Shown in pieces: positions 37,976 to 46,766 of a DNA stretch of 64,000 bases. Made by a program: the position numbers and the translations under genes. Where the stretch lies: contig NZ_JBHSEZ010000028.1 in NCBI RefSeq assembly GCF_042653765.1, positions 62,001 to 126,000 of the forward strand, read 5' to 3'. This DNA is from Castellaniella denitrificans. GTDB taxonomy: Bacteria > Pseudomonadota > Gammaproteobacteria > Burkholderiales > Burkholderiaceae_B. The notes beneath the pieces are model-generated. The model saw only the letters and a list, made by a program, of their open reading frames with translations. It was not told the DNA's origin and did no database searches. Each line of letters begins with the position of its first letter. The first letter of the stretch is position 1.

Positions 37976-39666
37976 AACCCTGGTCGTCCGTCCTGCCGCT
38001 GGCCGAGCCCGAGCCGCCCTTCGATCCGGCCCGGGCCGGGGTGATCGACCACCCCGGCCAGCTGTCGGCGCTGCGGCCGGAGGTGCGGCGCGTGCTGGCG
38101 CGGGACCTGGGCGTCCAGTCGCTGGCGGACCGGATCTGCCCGGTGGAGCGGGCCGACGGCAGCGTCACGCTGCTGGCCCGGGCCGAATACGTCGGCAGCG
38201 ACCAGGCCGACGCGCTGGAGCGGCGCCTGCGGGCCGACGGGCGTTCCCTGTCCGAACCGTCCCGCTACGTCCTGCCGGCGGCCCTGCTGCTGGCCCTGTC
38301 GCGCGAGGGCGGCGCGGCGGTTCTGGCGCAGGCGGGGGACCGCACCCCGACCGCCCTGGCCGGGGTGTTCCAGGATCTGGTCGAATGGGGCGTGCGCCAG
38401 GGGGCGACGGACCTGCACCTGAACATCCATCGCGACGCGGCGGAATCCGAGGTCCGCTACACCGTGTCCGGCCGCTATGTCGCCCCGGAGCGCTTCCGCC
38501 ACATGCCGACCGGGCTGCTGCGGGACGTGCTGGCGGTGGCCTGGATGGACATCCAGGGCGGCAACGGAGCGGTCTTCGATCCGCTGCTGGAGCAGCAGGG
38601 CAGCCTGCTGCGCCGCGTGGACGGCCGGGCCTACGTTTTGCGCTGGGCCTCGCTGGCCGCCGACCGGGGGCCCAGCGTCTGCCTGCGCTTCCTGGCGCGC
38701 GACGCCGGGTCCGGCCCCGCCACGCTGGACGGTCTGGGCTACCGGGCCGACCAGGTGGCCTGTTTCGAGCGGGTGCTGAAATCCGAGGGTGGCGCCCTGG
38801 TGTTCGCGGGCACCGTGGGCTCGGGCAAGTCGACCACGCTGGCGACCCTGATCCGCGGGCTGCCGGCGCACCGCAAGATCATCACGCTGGAAGAACCGGT
38901 GGAATACCGGATCGACCGGGCGGTGCAGAACACTATCGGCCGCGACCTGGACCAGCAGGCGCATGGCCGCTACGCCGCCAAGCTGCGCACCCTGAAGCGC
39001 TCGGCCATGACCGACGTGCTGCTGGGGGAAATCCGCGATGCCGAAAGCGGGCTGGCCTTCATGGACCTGGCGGGGTCCGGCGTCAATGTCTACACCACCG
39101 TGCACGCGCCCTCGGCGCGTGCCATCGTCGACCGGCTGGCCTCCGATTTCATCGCCGTGCCGCGCGATTTCCTGGCCACGCCCGGCATCCTCAAACTGCT
39201 CGTCTACCAGGCGCTGCTGCCCCGGTTGTGCCCGGATTGCGCGGTGCCGGCCAGCCCCGCCGAACTCGTGCGCCAGCAGCCGGGCGGGGGCGTCGGCCAC
39301 TGGCGGCGCTGGCTGGACTGGATCGGACTGGCCTGGGATGTCGATCCGGCGGCGCTGCGCCTGCGCAACCCGGACGGTTGCGCGCATTGCCGCCGGGCCG
39401 TGCTGCCGGAACTCTTCGGCTATGACGGGCGGACCGTGGCCGCGGAATGCCTGGAACCCGGCCTGCCCGGCGCGGACGGCGGCAACGGCCACGTGCCGGA
39501 CCCGCGGACCAGCGCCATGGCGCACGCCATGGAAAAAGCCGTCGCCGGCCTGGTGGATCCACGCGACGTCGAGGTGCGTTTCATGGCCTTCGAAACCCTG
39601 CTGCTGCGCCAGGGCCGGCTGCCATCCGGCGACGCCGCGCCGCGCCGGACGGGGGCGGGCCGATGA
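37972..39666 (+). CDS. pilQ: Type IVb pilus assembly ATPase PilQ (GspE/PilT family)
   Basis: The motor ATPase for thin-pilus extension, cytoplasmic. The 564-residue protein has Walker A AGTVGSGKST near 278-287, an Asp box LEEPVEYRID near 307, and a Walker B region LLGEIRDAESGLAF near 345. Two CxxC pairs (LCPDC near 420 and CAHC near 470) match the zinc-binding region of GspE-type ATPases. The ATG at 37972 overlaps the pilP stop; the open frame continues upstream to 37501 through pilP and was rejected. In R64 naming pilQ is the ATPase, not a secretin. Confidence 0.88.
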   Translation: MKPWSSVLPLAEPEPPFDPARAGVIDHPGQLSALRPEVRRVLARDLGVQSLADRICPVERADGSVTLLARAEYVGSDQADALERRLRADGRSLSEPSRYVLPAALLLALSREGGAAVLAQAGDRTPTALAGVFQDLVEWGVRQGATDLHLNIHRDAAESEVRYTVSGRYVAPERFRHMPTGLLRDVLAVAWMDIQGGNGAVFDPLLEQQGSLLRRVDGRAYVLRWASLAADRGPSVCLRFLARDAGSGPATLDGLGYRADQVACFERVLKSEGGALVFAGTVGSGKSTTLATLIRGLPAHRKIITLEEPVEYRIDRAVQNTIGRDLDQQAHGRYAAKLRTLKRSAMTDVLLGEIRDAESGLAFMDLAGSGVNVYTTVHAPSARAIVDRLASDFIAVPRDFLATPGILKLLVYQALLPRLCPDCAVPASPAELVRQQPGGGVGHWRRWLDWIGLAWDVDPAALRLRNPDGCAHCRRAVLPELFGYDGRTVAAECLEPGLPGADGGNGHVPDPRTSAMAHAMEKAVAGLVDPRDVEVRFMAFETLLLRQGRLPSGDAAPRRTGAGR

Positions 39667-40778
39667 CGCGGGGGCGCGCGATGCTGGCGCGGCTGCGCCT
39701 GCGCCTGGATGCCTGGCGGTTCGCCGGCGTCCGGGCGGACTACTTCGACTATCTCCAGGCGGTGCTGCTGGGCGCGCAGGGCCGCCTGACCGTGCGCGAG
39801 CTCTTCGACCGGGATGCCGCGCGCCATGGCCCCGGCACGGTGCGCGGGCGCCTGTCGCGGGCCTGGGCGCGGGCCTGCGAGGCCAGCGGCGGCGATCTGC
39901 ACGCCACCTGGCTGGGCTGCTTCCCGGCGGACGAGCTGGCCCTGGTGCGGGCGGCCCAGGCCTATGGCAACGCCCGGCTGCTGGCCTGCTTCCAGGCTCT
40001 GTCCGGCCATCTGGCGCTGCTGATCCAGGCGCGGCGCATGCTCTGGGCCACGCTGGGCTCGGCCGCCGCGGCCCTGCTGGTGGCCAGCCTGCTGTTGCTG
40101 GCTTTGCCGCAGTGGACGGTGCCGGCCTTGCGGCAGGCTTTCCAGGGCCTGCCGGCCGCTTATCTGGGCGACTGGTCGCGGGCGCTGTTCGCCGGTGCGG
40201 ATTGGCTGCGCGCCTGGGGCGCCTGGCTGCCGGCCGGGATCTGCGCGCTGCTGGCCGCCGGCCTGCATTCCCTGCCGCGCTGGCGCGGGCCGCTGCGCCG
40301 GCGGCTGGACCGCCATGGCCCCTGGCGCCTGTACCGCCAGGTCCAGGCCTTGCGCCTGCTGGCCCTGGTCTCGATCCTGCTGCAGCCGGGAGCGGGCGGT
40401 TCGACCCAGCTGCGGCCGATGATCCTGCTGTTCCTGGAGGACGCCGGCCCCTGGCTGGGCGGCCACCTGGAACGCATCGCCGACCGCATCGACCAGGGGC
40501 TGGCCGGCGCGTCGGCCTTCGATACGGGGCTGCTGGACCGCGACCTGTACTGGTACCTGGAGGACATGGCCGCCGCGCGCGGCCTGCAGGCCGGGTTGCA
40601 GGCGGCCCATCGGCGGATGGCCGGCCGCTGGCTGGACCGCGTCCGGAACCAGGCCCTGGCATTGCGCTGGGCGGCGCTGCTGCTGGGGGCGGCGGTCGTG
40701 CTGGGGATCGGCCTGTGGCACTACGCCGCGCTCGACGAGCTGCGGCGCGGCTGGATGATGTTTCATGCCGGCTCCTGA
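39663..40778 (+). CDS. pilR: Type IVb pilus inner-membrane platform protein PilR (GspF family)
   Basis: A 371-residue polytopic protein of the GspF/PilC type, which couples the ATPase to pilin assembly. Hydrophobic segments lie near 123-145 (LGSAAAALLVASLLLLALP), 180-205 and 335-360 (LLLGAAVVLGIGLW). The GspF-like repeats (RVQALRLLALVSILLQPGAGGSTQL near 228) precede the last span. ATG at 39663 overlaps the pilQ stop (ATGA). The spacing to the pilin gene (44 bp with a fresh, strong ribosome-binding site) allows the pilin to be made in excess. Confidence 0.82.
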   Translation: MTRGRAMLARLRLRLDAWRFAGVRADYFDYLQAVLLGAQGRLTVRELFDRDAARHGPGTVRGRLSRAWARACEASGGDLHATWLGCFPADELALVRAAQAYGNARLLACFQALSGHLALLIQARRMLWATLGSAAAALLVASLLLLALPQWTVPALRQAFQGLPAAYLGDWSRALFAGADWLRAWGAWLPAGICALLAAGLHSLPRWRGPLRRRLDRHGPWRLYRQVQALRLLALVSILLQPGAGGSTQLRPMILLFLEDAGPWLGGHLERIADRIDQGLAGASAFDTGLLDRDLYWYLEDMAAARGLQAGLQAAHRRMAGRWLDRVRNQALALRWAALLLGAAVVLGIGLWHYAALDELRRGWMMFHAGS

Positions 40779-40822
40779 GAGCCGGTTCATTCGCACGCCG
40801 GGCATCCGGCAAAGGAGGCTTC

Positions 40823-41398
40823 ATGCATGGGTTGGAACAATCGCGCGCCGCGCGCCGCCGGACGGGACAGGCGGGCTTTTCCCTGGTCGAGGTCTCGATC
40901 GTCACCGCCATCGTGCTGCTGATCGCGGTCATCGGCATTCCCGCGATCGGCGGCTACGTGATGGAGAACAAGGTGCCCAAGGTCGGCCAGGAACTGGCCC
41001 GCTTCGTCATGCACGTGCGCGTCAACGCCGGGACCTCCGGCGACGCGCCTTATGAGGACATCGGCACGGCCAACCTGGCGGCCATGGTGGCGGACTCCAC
41101 CGTGCTGACCCTGGCGAGCGACGGCGCGGTGCTGCACGGGCTGGGGGGCGGCGGCACGGTCGAGATCGAATCGGCGGATGCCGGCGCGGCGTTCCTGCTG
41201 CGCCTGAAGCGGGTGAACCACGTGGCCTGCCCCTCGATCGCGTCGGTGCTGCAGCGGGTGGCCGACCGCATCACGGTGGAGGCCGATGGCGCCGCCGCCC
41301 GCACGGTCAAGGACGAGGCCACGACCTACAACGCGCTGTCGGCGGAATCGGCCTGCGCCAAGGGGGACGTCAACCAGTTCGTGTTCCATGTCAGTTGA
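40823..41398 (+). CDS. pilS: Type IVb major prepilin PilS
   Basis: A 191-residue prepilin. The charged leader of 18 residues ends in Gly18, followed by FSLVEVS with the conserved Glu at +5 and a hydrophobic helix IVTAIVLLIAVIGIPAIGGY. Leader length and the FSLVE start fit type IVb pilins cut by a TcpJ/PilU-type peptidase. Two cysteines near 129 and 180 could form the C-terminal disulfide loop. AAAGGAGG precedes the ATG by 7 bases, the strongest ribosome-binding site in the operon. No prepilin peptidase gene is in the window, so processing must come from elsewhere in the genome. Confidence 0.85.
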   Translation: MHGLEQSRAARRRTGQAGFSLVEVSIVTAIVLLIAVIGIPAIGGYVMENKVPKVGQELARFVMHVRVNAGTSGDAPYEDIGTANLAAMVADSTVLTLASDGAVLHGLGGGGTVEIESADAGAAFLLRLKRVNHVACPSIASVLQRVADRITVEADGAAARTVKDEATTYNALSAESACAKGDVNQFVFHVS

Positions 41399-42515
41399 TC
41401 GCGCGTCCGGGCGCACGCCTCGCCCTTCGGGACGAGGCCAGGCGGGGCCGCGGCCTTCGCCGCGCGCCCAGCGGGGTTCCCTGCTGCTGGAATTCATGGC
41501 CGTCGCGGTCCTGGGCCTGGTCCTGGCGATCTGGGCCGGCCAGGAATGGGCGCAGCGCGCCCGGGCGCTGCAGGCCCGTTCCCTGGCCGCCTGGATGGGC
41601 GTCGCCCGCGACGCGGCCGAAGCCTTCCTGGCGCGCCACGCGGCCGACCTCGCCGGCGCCGCGGCCGCCGATGCCCTGGCCGGGCAGGGCTACGCCGACT
41701 GGACGGCGCCGCGCTGGGAAGAACTGCGGGCGGCGGGCCTGCTCGCCGGCGGCTGGCAGGCCGCGGGGCCGTTGCGCCGGACCCTGGGACTGCGGGTGGC
41801 GCGCGAGGGCGAGTGTCCCGAGGCGGCCTGCCGCGTGTGGGCGCTGGTGCATGCGCGGCCCGCCCTGCGGACCGCCGCCGGCGGGGTGGACGAGGCGCTG
41901 GTGGCGGAATGGCTCCAGGCCGCCGAGGGGCGCGGGCTGGTGGTCTGGCCGCGCCAGCCCGGCTTCCTGGGCGGCGCCGGCCTGCGCATTCCGGTGCCGG
42001 AAGAGGGCGCCGCGGACTGGGCGGCCGGGGTCGTGGCGCTCGCCGCCCGTACGTCCGCGGGGCCGGGGGGCGGTGCGGGGGCCGGGGGTGACGATGAAGC
42101 CTATCTCCGGGTGCGGGACGCCCGCGATCCGGATTTCCAGGGCGATGCCACGGTCCAGGGCGTGGTGCGCAGCGGGACGCGCCTGGCCGCGCGCGACAGC
42201 CTGCATCTGGAGCGGGGCTGGGGCGTCGGCGAGCCCTGCGCGCCGGAGGGCGCGCTGGGACGGCCCAGGGAGGGCGCGGGCGTGCTGGCCTGCCGGCAAG
42301 GGTACTGGGCCCTGGCGGCGCGGCCGGCCGGCGGCGGCTACATGCTGAACAGCCGCCGGGGCTGCCTCAGCGCCATGGGCGTCCCCTCGGTCAATCCGGT
42401 CACCGGCGCCTGCTCGTGCCCGACCGGATACGCCATGACGCAGGTGGCCGAAAGCGGCTCCCTCACGGCTCCGGAGGGCCTGACCGTGGGGTATCTGTGC
42501 CTGTCGCAGAAATGA
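41388..42515 (+). CDS. pilV: PilV-like minor pilin/tip adhesin
   Basis: A 375-residue prepilin-like protein. The 30-residue Arg/Pro-rich leader ends RG, then SLLLEFMAVAVLGLVLAIWAG, with Glu at +5. The long C-terminal domain is cysteine-rich near its end (GCLSAMG, GACSCPTGYAMTQ, GYLCLSQ). R64 PilV is the minor tip pilin whose C-terminus is switched by a shufflon. Here it is a single intact frame with no downstream inverted segments or recombinase, so the tip is fixed. The start overlaps the pilS stop by 11 bp. A 188-bp gap with no gene follows before prpF. Confidence 0.72.
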   Translation: MSVDRASGRTPRPSGRGQAGPRPSPRAQRGSLLLEFMAVAVLGLVLAIWAGQEWAQRARALQARSLAAWMGVARDAAEAFLARHAADLAGAAAADALAGQGYADWTAPRWEELRAAGLLAGGWQAAGPLRRTLGLRVAREGECPEAACRVWALVHARPALRTAAGGVDEALVAEWLQAAEGRGLVVWPRQPGFLGGAGLRIPVPEEGAADWAAGVVALAARTSAGPGGGAGAGGDDEAYLRVRDARDPDFQGDATVQGVVRSGTRLAARDSLHLERGWGVGEPCAPEGALGRPREGAGVLACRQGYWALAARPAGGGYMLNSRRGCLSAMGVPSVNPVTGACSCPTGYAMTQVAESGSLTAPEGLTVGYLCLSQK

Positions 42516-42703
42516 GCCGGGCGGATCGTGGATGCGGCGCCTGCGCGCGATCGGCGTTCCTCGGCGGCCGGGCCGGGGAGAGCGGTAGAATGGCCTCCCG
42601 GCCCGCGCCCGGCGCCCGGCCGGGCTTTCGGCGCCGCGCCCCGTTCCACGCCGAAGGCCGCGCGCCCGGGCGCGTGCCCGAACCGATTCCAGGGATACCC
42701 GTG

Positions 42704-43885
42704 ATGAGCGATGCCTTCGACCCCGACGCGCCGATCCAGGCCACCTACATGCGCGGCGGCACCAGCAAGGGCGTGTTCTTCACGCCCGCCGACCTGCCGC
42801 CGGCGGCGCGCGCGCCCGGCGCGGCGCGCGACGGCCTGCTGCTGCGCGTGATCGGCAGCCCCGACCCCTACGGCCAGCAGATCGACGGCATGGGCGGCGG
42901 CACGTCCAGCACCAGCAAGGTGGTGCTGGTGTCGCGCAGCGCGCGCGGCGATTGCGACGTCGACTACCTGTACGGCGCGGTGTCCATCGGTACGCCCGTG
43001 ATCGACTGGAGCGGCAATTGCGGCAACCTGACCGCCGCCGTCGGCCCGTTCGCCATCGCCCGGGGCCTGGTGGACGCGCCGGCGGACGGCGTCGTCGCGG
43101 TGCGCATCTGGCAGGCCAACATCGGCAAGAAGATCGTCGCCCACGTGCCCGTGTCGCGCGGCCGGGTCGTCGAGTCCGGTTCGTTCGTGCTGGACGGGGT
43201 CGCGTTTCCGGGCGCGGAGATCCGGCTCGAATTCCTCGATCCCGGCGCCGGCGACGCGCTGCTGCCGACCGGGCGCGTCGTGGACGAACTGGACGTGCCG
43301 GGCGTCGGCCGGATCGAGGCCACGCTGATCGATTCGGGGATTCCCTCGATCTTCGTCACGGCCGCCAGCCTGGGACTGCGCGGCGACGAGACCCAGGCCG
43401 AGGTCAACGCCGACACCGGCCTGCTGGCCCGGCTGGAGGCCGTCCGGGCGCATGGCGCGGTGGTCATGGGCCTGGCGGCCGGCGTCCGGGAAGCCACGCG
43501 CGACCGGCCCCACACCCCCAAGCTGGCCTTCCTGGCGCCGCCCGCGGATTTCACGGCGGCGGACGGCCGGCGGATCGCCGCCGGCGAGATCGACCTGCTG
43601 GCCCGGATCCTGTCGATGGGCAGGCTGCACCACGCCATGACCGGGACCGGGGCGGTTGCGATCGCGTCGGCCGCCGCGATCCCCGGCACCCTGGTGGCGC
43701 GGCTGCGGCGGCCCGGCGCGGACGGCCGCGTCCGCATCGGGCATGCCTCCGGCATCCTGGCGGCCGGCGCCGAGGCGGAACGCGCCGAAGGCGGCTGGCG
43801 GATCTCGAAGGTCGTCGCCAGCCGCAGCGCGCGCCGCCTGATGACGGGCATGGTGCATCCGGCGCCGCTGCCGGACGCGGGCTGA
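42704..43885 (+). CDS. prpF: PrpF-family isomerase (2-methylaconitate cis-trans isomerase-like)
   Basis: A 393-residue protein with the double diaminopimelate-epimerase fold of PrpF. The N-terminal YMRGGTSKGVFF near 15-26 has the lysine and serine used in proton transfer, then GMGGGTSSTSKVVLVS near 62, and WSGNCGNLTAAVGPFAI near 102. PrpF works with AcnD in the methylcitrate cycle, but no prpB, prpC or acnD is in the window. Relatives include 4-oxalomesaconate tautomerase (GalD) and itaconate-type isomerases, so the substrate is open. The ATG at 42704 has AGGGA upstream; a GTG one codon earlier is possible. Confidence 0.75.
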   Translation: MSDAFDPDAPIQATYMRGGTSKGVFFTPADLPPAARAPGAARDGLLLRVIGSPDPYGQQIDGMGGGTSSTSKVVLVSRSARGDCDVDYLYGAVSIGTPVIDWSGNCGNLTAAVGPFAIARGLVDAPADGVVAVRIWQANIGKKIVAHVPVSRGRVVESGSFVLDGVAFPGAEIRLEFLDPGAGDALLPTGRVVDELDVPGVGRIEATLIDSGIPSIFVTAASLGLRGDETQAEVNADTGLLARLEAVRAHGAVVMGLAAGVREATRDRPHTPKLAFLAPPADFTAADGRRIAAGEIDLLARILSMGRLHHAMTGTGAVAIASAAAIPGTLVARLRRPGADGRVRIGHASGILAAGAEAERAEGGWRISKVVASRSARRLMTGMVHPAPLPDAG

Positions 43886-43917
43886 GGTCGCCCGTCCGGG
43901 CGCCTCATGCTCCCGCG

Positions 43918-44598
43918 TCAGGCGTCCCGGTCCAGGACATACGCCGCCAGGTCGGCGATGGAAAGCACGGGCAGGCCGTGCCGGCCGGCGTAATCGAGCA
44001 TGTCGCGCCCCCGCATCATGGTCCCGTCGGGATTCATCAGTTCGCACAGCACGCCGATCGGCCGCAGGCCCGCCAGCCTGGCGAGGCAGACCGATCCTTC
44101 CGTATGGCCGCGGCGCGCCAGCACGCCGCCGGGATGCGCGCGCAGCGGGAATACGTGGCCGGGCCGCACCAGGTCCCCCGGACCGGCCTTGGGGTCGATG
44201 GCGGTCAGGATGGTCGTGAGCCGGTCGCGCGCGCTGACCCCGGTGGTCACGCCCGAACGGGCCTCGATCGTCACGGTGAAGGCCGTGCCGTACGGACTCT
44301 GGTTGTCCTCCACCATCGGCGGCAGACGAAGGCGGTCGATGTCCTCGTCCGTCAGGCACAGGCATACGATGCCGCTGCCGTCGCGGATCAGCTGGGCCAT
44401 GGTGCGCTCGGTCAGGCGTTCGGCGGCCAGGATCAGGTCGGCCTCGTCCTCGCGGTCGTTGTCGTCCGTCAGCAGGACCGGGATCCCCTGGCGCACGGCG
44501 TCCAGCGCCGCGAGCACGCGGCGCCGCGCGGACTGCGTGGCGGAAGAGGGGAAAGGCGTGGCCGGCGCGGTGCGTCCGGCGGGTTGGGTTTGAAACAT
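43918..44598 (-). CDS. ribB: 3,4-dihydroxy-2-butanone 4-phosphate synthase
   Basis: RibB turns ribulose 5-phosphate into the four-carbon unit of riboflavin. The 226-residue single-domain protein has the catalytic TDDNDREDEADLILAAE near 44-60, SPYGTAFTVTIEAR near 105, PGHVFPLRAHPGGVLARRGHTE near 151-172 and CELMN near 187. It has no fused GTP cyclohydrolase domain, so it is RibB rather than RibBA. GAGGAG lies 7 bases before the ATG. The FMN riboswitch at 44705-44868 marks it as feedback-controlled by flavin. Confidence 0.95.
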   Translation of the reverse strand: MFQTQPAGRTAPATPFPSSATQSARRRVLAALDAVRQGIPVLLTDDNDREDEADLILAAERLTERTMAQLIRDGSGIVCLCLTDEDIDRLRLPPMVEDNQSPYGTAFTVTIEARSGVTTGVSARDRLTTILTAIDPKAGPGDLVRPGHVFPLRAHPGGVLARRGHTEGSVCLARLAGLRPIGVLCELMNPDGTMMRGRDMLDYAGRHGLPVLSIADLAAYVLDRDA

Positions 44599-44704
44599 TC
44601 AAACGCTCCTCGATCAAGAGTTGAGAAGACGTTTTCGGGGCGCGCAGCCGCGCCCGCGACCGGCACGGCCGCAGGCCGTACGCATGCCGCAGACGCGGGT
44701 CTGC

Positions 44705-44868
44705 CCATCTTCTTCCATCCGGACTGTGACCGTCGGCCCTGGTGTGCTGCCAGGTCTGCTGACCCCGCCGCACGGGGCGGCGGGCGCTCGCGGGCTCGCG
44801 AGGGCCTTGCGGCATTGCGCCGCAGCCTCGCCTACCGCCGGTGGGGAATTCCGCCCCGCCCTGAAGAC
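44705..44868 (-). ncRNA. FMN riboswitch (RFN element) controlling ribB
   Basis: Read on the - strand, the conserved blocks are all present in order: GGGCGGGGCGGAATTCCCC and ACCGGCGGTAGG (44863-44830), GAGCCCGCGAGCG near 44792, CAGCAGACCTGG near 44760 and ACAGTCCGGATGGAAGAAGA (44729-44706). The closing helix pairs GTCTTC (44868-44863) with GAAGAT at the 3' end. About 107 bases of leader separate it from ribB. That leader has a GGGCGCG/CGCGCCC hairpin and a second GTCTTC (44630-44625) just before the ribosome-binding site, which may be part of the switch. No U-run terminator is seen, so translational control is more likely. The rest of 44869-44971 holds nothing recognised. Confidence 0.93.
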
Positions 44869-44971
44869 GCTTGTGCCGGCGGGATGCCGGCACAAGGATT
44901 TTATAGAAAGGCGGCGCTGTCGATCAATCCGCGTTTCCCGACAGCGGGCGCGGGACGGTCCGCACTAGGTC

Positions 44972-46219
44972 CTACTTGCCGTTCCAGGCGGCGATCACGG
45001 CGCGTTCCTCGTCCGTCATCTGCGTCAGGTTGGCCAGCGGCATGTACTTGCTGGCGACGACCTGCTTGATCTGGTCGGCGTGCTGCAGGGTCTGCTCGTT
45101 GGTGTCCAGCATGATCCCGGCCGGCGCGGCGGCGAAGCCGGCCTGCGTGGGCTTGGCCGAGTGGCATTCCGTGCAGCGGGCCATGACGATGCCGTGGACC
45201 TGTTCCACCGTGACGGCGGCCTGCGACGGGGCGGCCGCGCCGCTTGCCTGACCGGCCTGGGCGGCGGGAGCGGAGGCCGCGGCCGGCGCGGGCGACGGGG
45301 CGGCGATCCAGCCGATGATCGCCAGCATCGCGATGCCGGCCAGCGGGTAGCGCAGGTCGTTCTTGCCGGTGTGGCGCAGCACGAAGTACTGGCGGATCAC
45401 CGCGCCGGCGAAGATGAACAGGCTCATGATGACCCAGGCGTATTCGTTCGTATAGGTGAACGAATAGTGGTTGCTGAGCATCAGGAAGATCACCGGCAGG
45501 GTGAAGTAGGTGTTGTGCACCGAGCGCTGCTTGCCCAGCAGGCCGTCCAGCGGATTCGGCTTTTCGCCGGCCTTCAGGGCCTTGACCATGCGGCGCTGGC
45601 CGGGGATGATCCAGAAGAGCACGCTGGCCGACATGCAGGTCGCCATCAGCGCGCCGGTGATCAGGAACGCGGCGCGGCCCGGGAAGATCTGCGTGGTCAA
45701 CCAGGACACGATCACCATCATCACGCCCACGGCCACGCTCAGCAGGCCGTCGCGCTCGACGGTGGGGCTGATGATGCGGCACAGGCGCGAATAGACGTTG
45801 TAGCCGATCACCAGGAACGCCACGGCCAGGATGCCGGCCTCGGTGCCGTTCATGTTGCGCGCCCATTCCCAGGGGCTGGCCGGATTGACCAGGTAGATGT
45901 CGGCGCGCAGCAGGTACAGCAGCATGAACAGGCCGAAGCCCGACAGCCAGGTGGTGTAGGACTTCCAGAACGACCAGTGCAGGTCGTCGGGCAGTTCGGC
46001 CGGGTTGGTCAGGTATTTCTGGTTGTGGTAGAAGCCGCCGCCGTGCACGGCCCACATTTCGCCGTACACGCCCAGCTTCCTGGCGTGCTCGCCCCTGGGG
46101 GCGTGCAGGCTCAGGTCGAGCATGACGAAATAAATGGATTCGCCGATCCAGGCGATGGCGGCGATGACGTGCAGCCAGCGCAGCAGCAGGTTGCCGTACT
46201 CAAGGAAAAAGCCTTCCAT
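44972..46219 (-). CDS. puuD: Membrane urate oxidase PuuD with cytochrome c domain
   Basis: PuuD oxidises urate to 5-hydroxyisourate and passes electrons to the respiratory chain instead of making hydrogen peroxide. The 415-residue protein has about eight membrane segments over the first 310 residues (LLRWLHVIAAIAWIGESIYFV near 12), then an Ala/Pro linker and a C-terminal cytochrome c domain with heme motif CTECH near 348-352 and an axial-ligand Met in KYMPLANLTQMT. The start has AGGAGA upstream. It is 55 bp downstream of uraH, whose product uses its unstable product, and forms one leftward unit with it. Confidence 0.9.
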   Translation of the reverse strand: MEGFFLEYGNLLLRWLHVIAAIAWIGESIYFVMLDLSLHAPRGEHARKLGVYGEMWAVHGGGFYHNQKYLTNPAELPDDLHWSFWKSYTTWLSGFGLFMLLYLLRADIYLVNPASPWEWARNMNGTEAGILAVAFLVIGYNVYSRLCRIISPTVERDGLLSVAVGVMMVIVSWLTTQIFPGRAAFLITGALMATCMSASVLFWIIPGQRRMVKALKAGEKPNPLDGLLGKQRSVHNTYFTLPVIFLMLSNHYSFTYTNEYAWVIMSLFIFAGAVIRQYFVLRHTGKNDLRYPLAGIAMLAIIGWIAAPSPAPAAASAPAAQAGQASGAAAPSQAAVTVEQVHGIVMARCTECHSAKPTQAGFAAAPAGIMLDTNEQTLQHADQIKQVVASKYMPLANLTQMTDEERAVIAAWNGK

Positions 46220-46274
46220 GAGAGTCTCCTCTTGGTTTCTTCGTTCGTGGGGATTGCCGGGATGAGCGTGGCGC

Positions 46275-46628
46275 TCAGCTGCCGCGATAGGTGGACCAGG
46301 TCCACGGCGTCACGACCAGGGGGACGTGATAGTTCTCGTCCGGATTGGCCACGCCGAAGCGCAGCACGACCTGGTCGACGAAACGGGGTTCGGGCAGCGG
46401 CACTCCCTTGCGGGCGAAGTAGTCACCGGCATGGAAGACCAGCTCGTACACGCCCCGGGTCAGCGCGGGACCGCTGAGCAGGGGCGCGTCACAGCGGCCG
46501 TCCTGGTTGGTGGCCGTCCGTGCGAGCAGGGTGCGGGAATCGCCGTCGAGGCGATAGAGTTCGAGGGCGACGCCCTGGGCTGGCACACCGTGCACGGTGT
46601 CCAGGACATGGGTGGAGAGTTTTCCCAT
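46275..46628 (-). CDS. uraH: 5-hydroxyisourate hydrolase (transthyretin-like)
   Basis: Opens the ring of 5-hydroxyisourate made by PuuD to give OHCU. The 117-residue protein is of standard length. It has the N-terminal STHVLDTVHGVPA, and ends in the diagnostic YRGS tetrapeptide that separates these enzymes from transthyretin hormone carriers. His7, Arg42-region and the C-terminal Tyr-Arg-Gly-Ser line the active site. ATG at 46628 was chosen because homology starts there; the open frame runs on to 46808 into the operator region. Shares the divergent promoter with the GntR regulator. Confidence 0.93.
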   Translation of the reverse strand: MGKLSTHVLDTVHGVPAQGVALELYRLDGDSRTLLARTATNQDGRCDAPLLSGPALTRGVYELVFHAGDYFARKGVPLPEPRFVDQVVLRFGVANPDENYHVPLVVTPWTWSTYRGS

Positions 46629-46766
46629 GGGATTTACGCCGGTCAGTATCCTGCCAATAGGCCCCCGGTATGGCCGGACCCGGCGAATGGTTCGCCGGTT
46701 CGCGAAGCGCCGGCGCGGGCCGGCGGATTTCGGGGCAGGACGGGTACGAATGATTGTAGACGAATG

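Noticed and set aside
42516..42703. Possible promoter TAGAAT near 42585 in the pilV-prpF gap
   Set aside because: No matching -35 at a reasonable distance; the gap otherwise shows only GC-rich sequence without a clear hairpin and U-run.
44614..44895. Short open frames across the ribB leader
   Set aside because: They coincide with the FMN riboswitch, whose conserved blocks explain the sequence.
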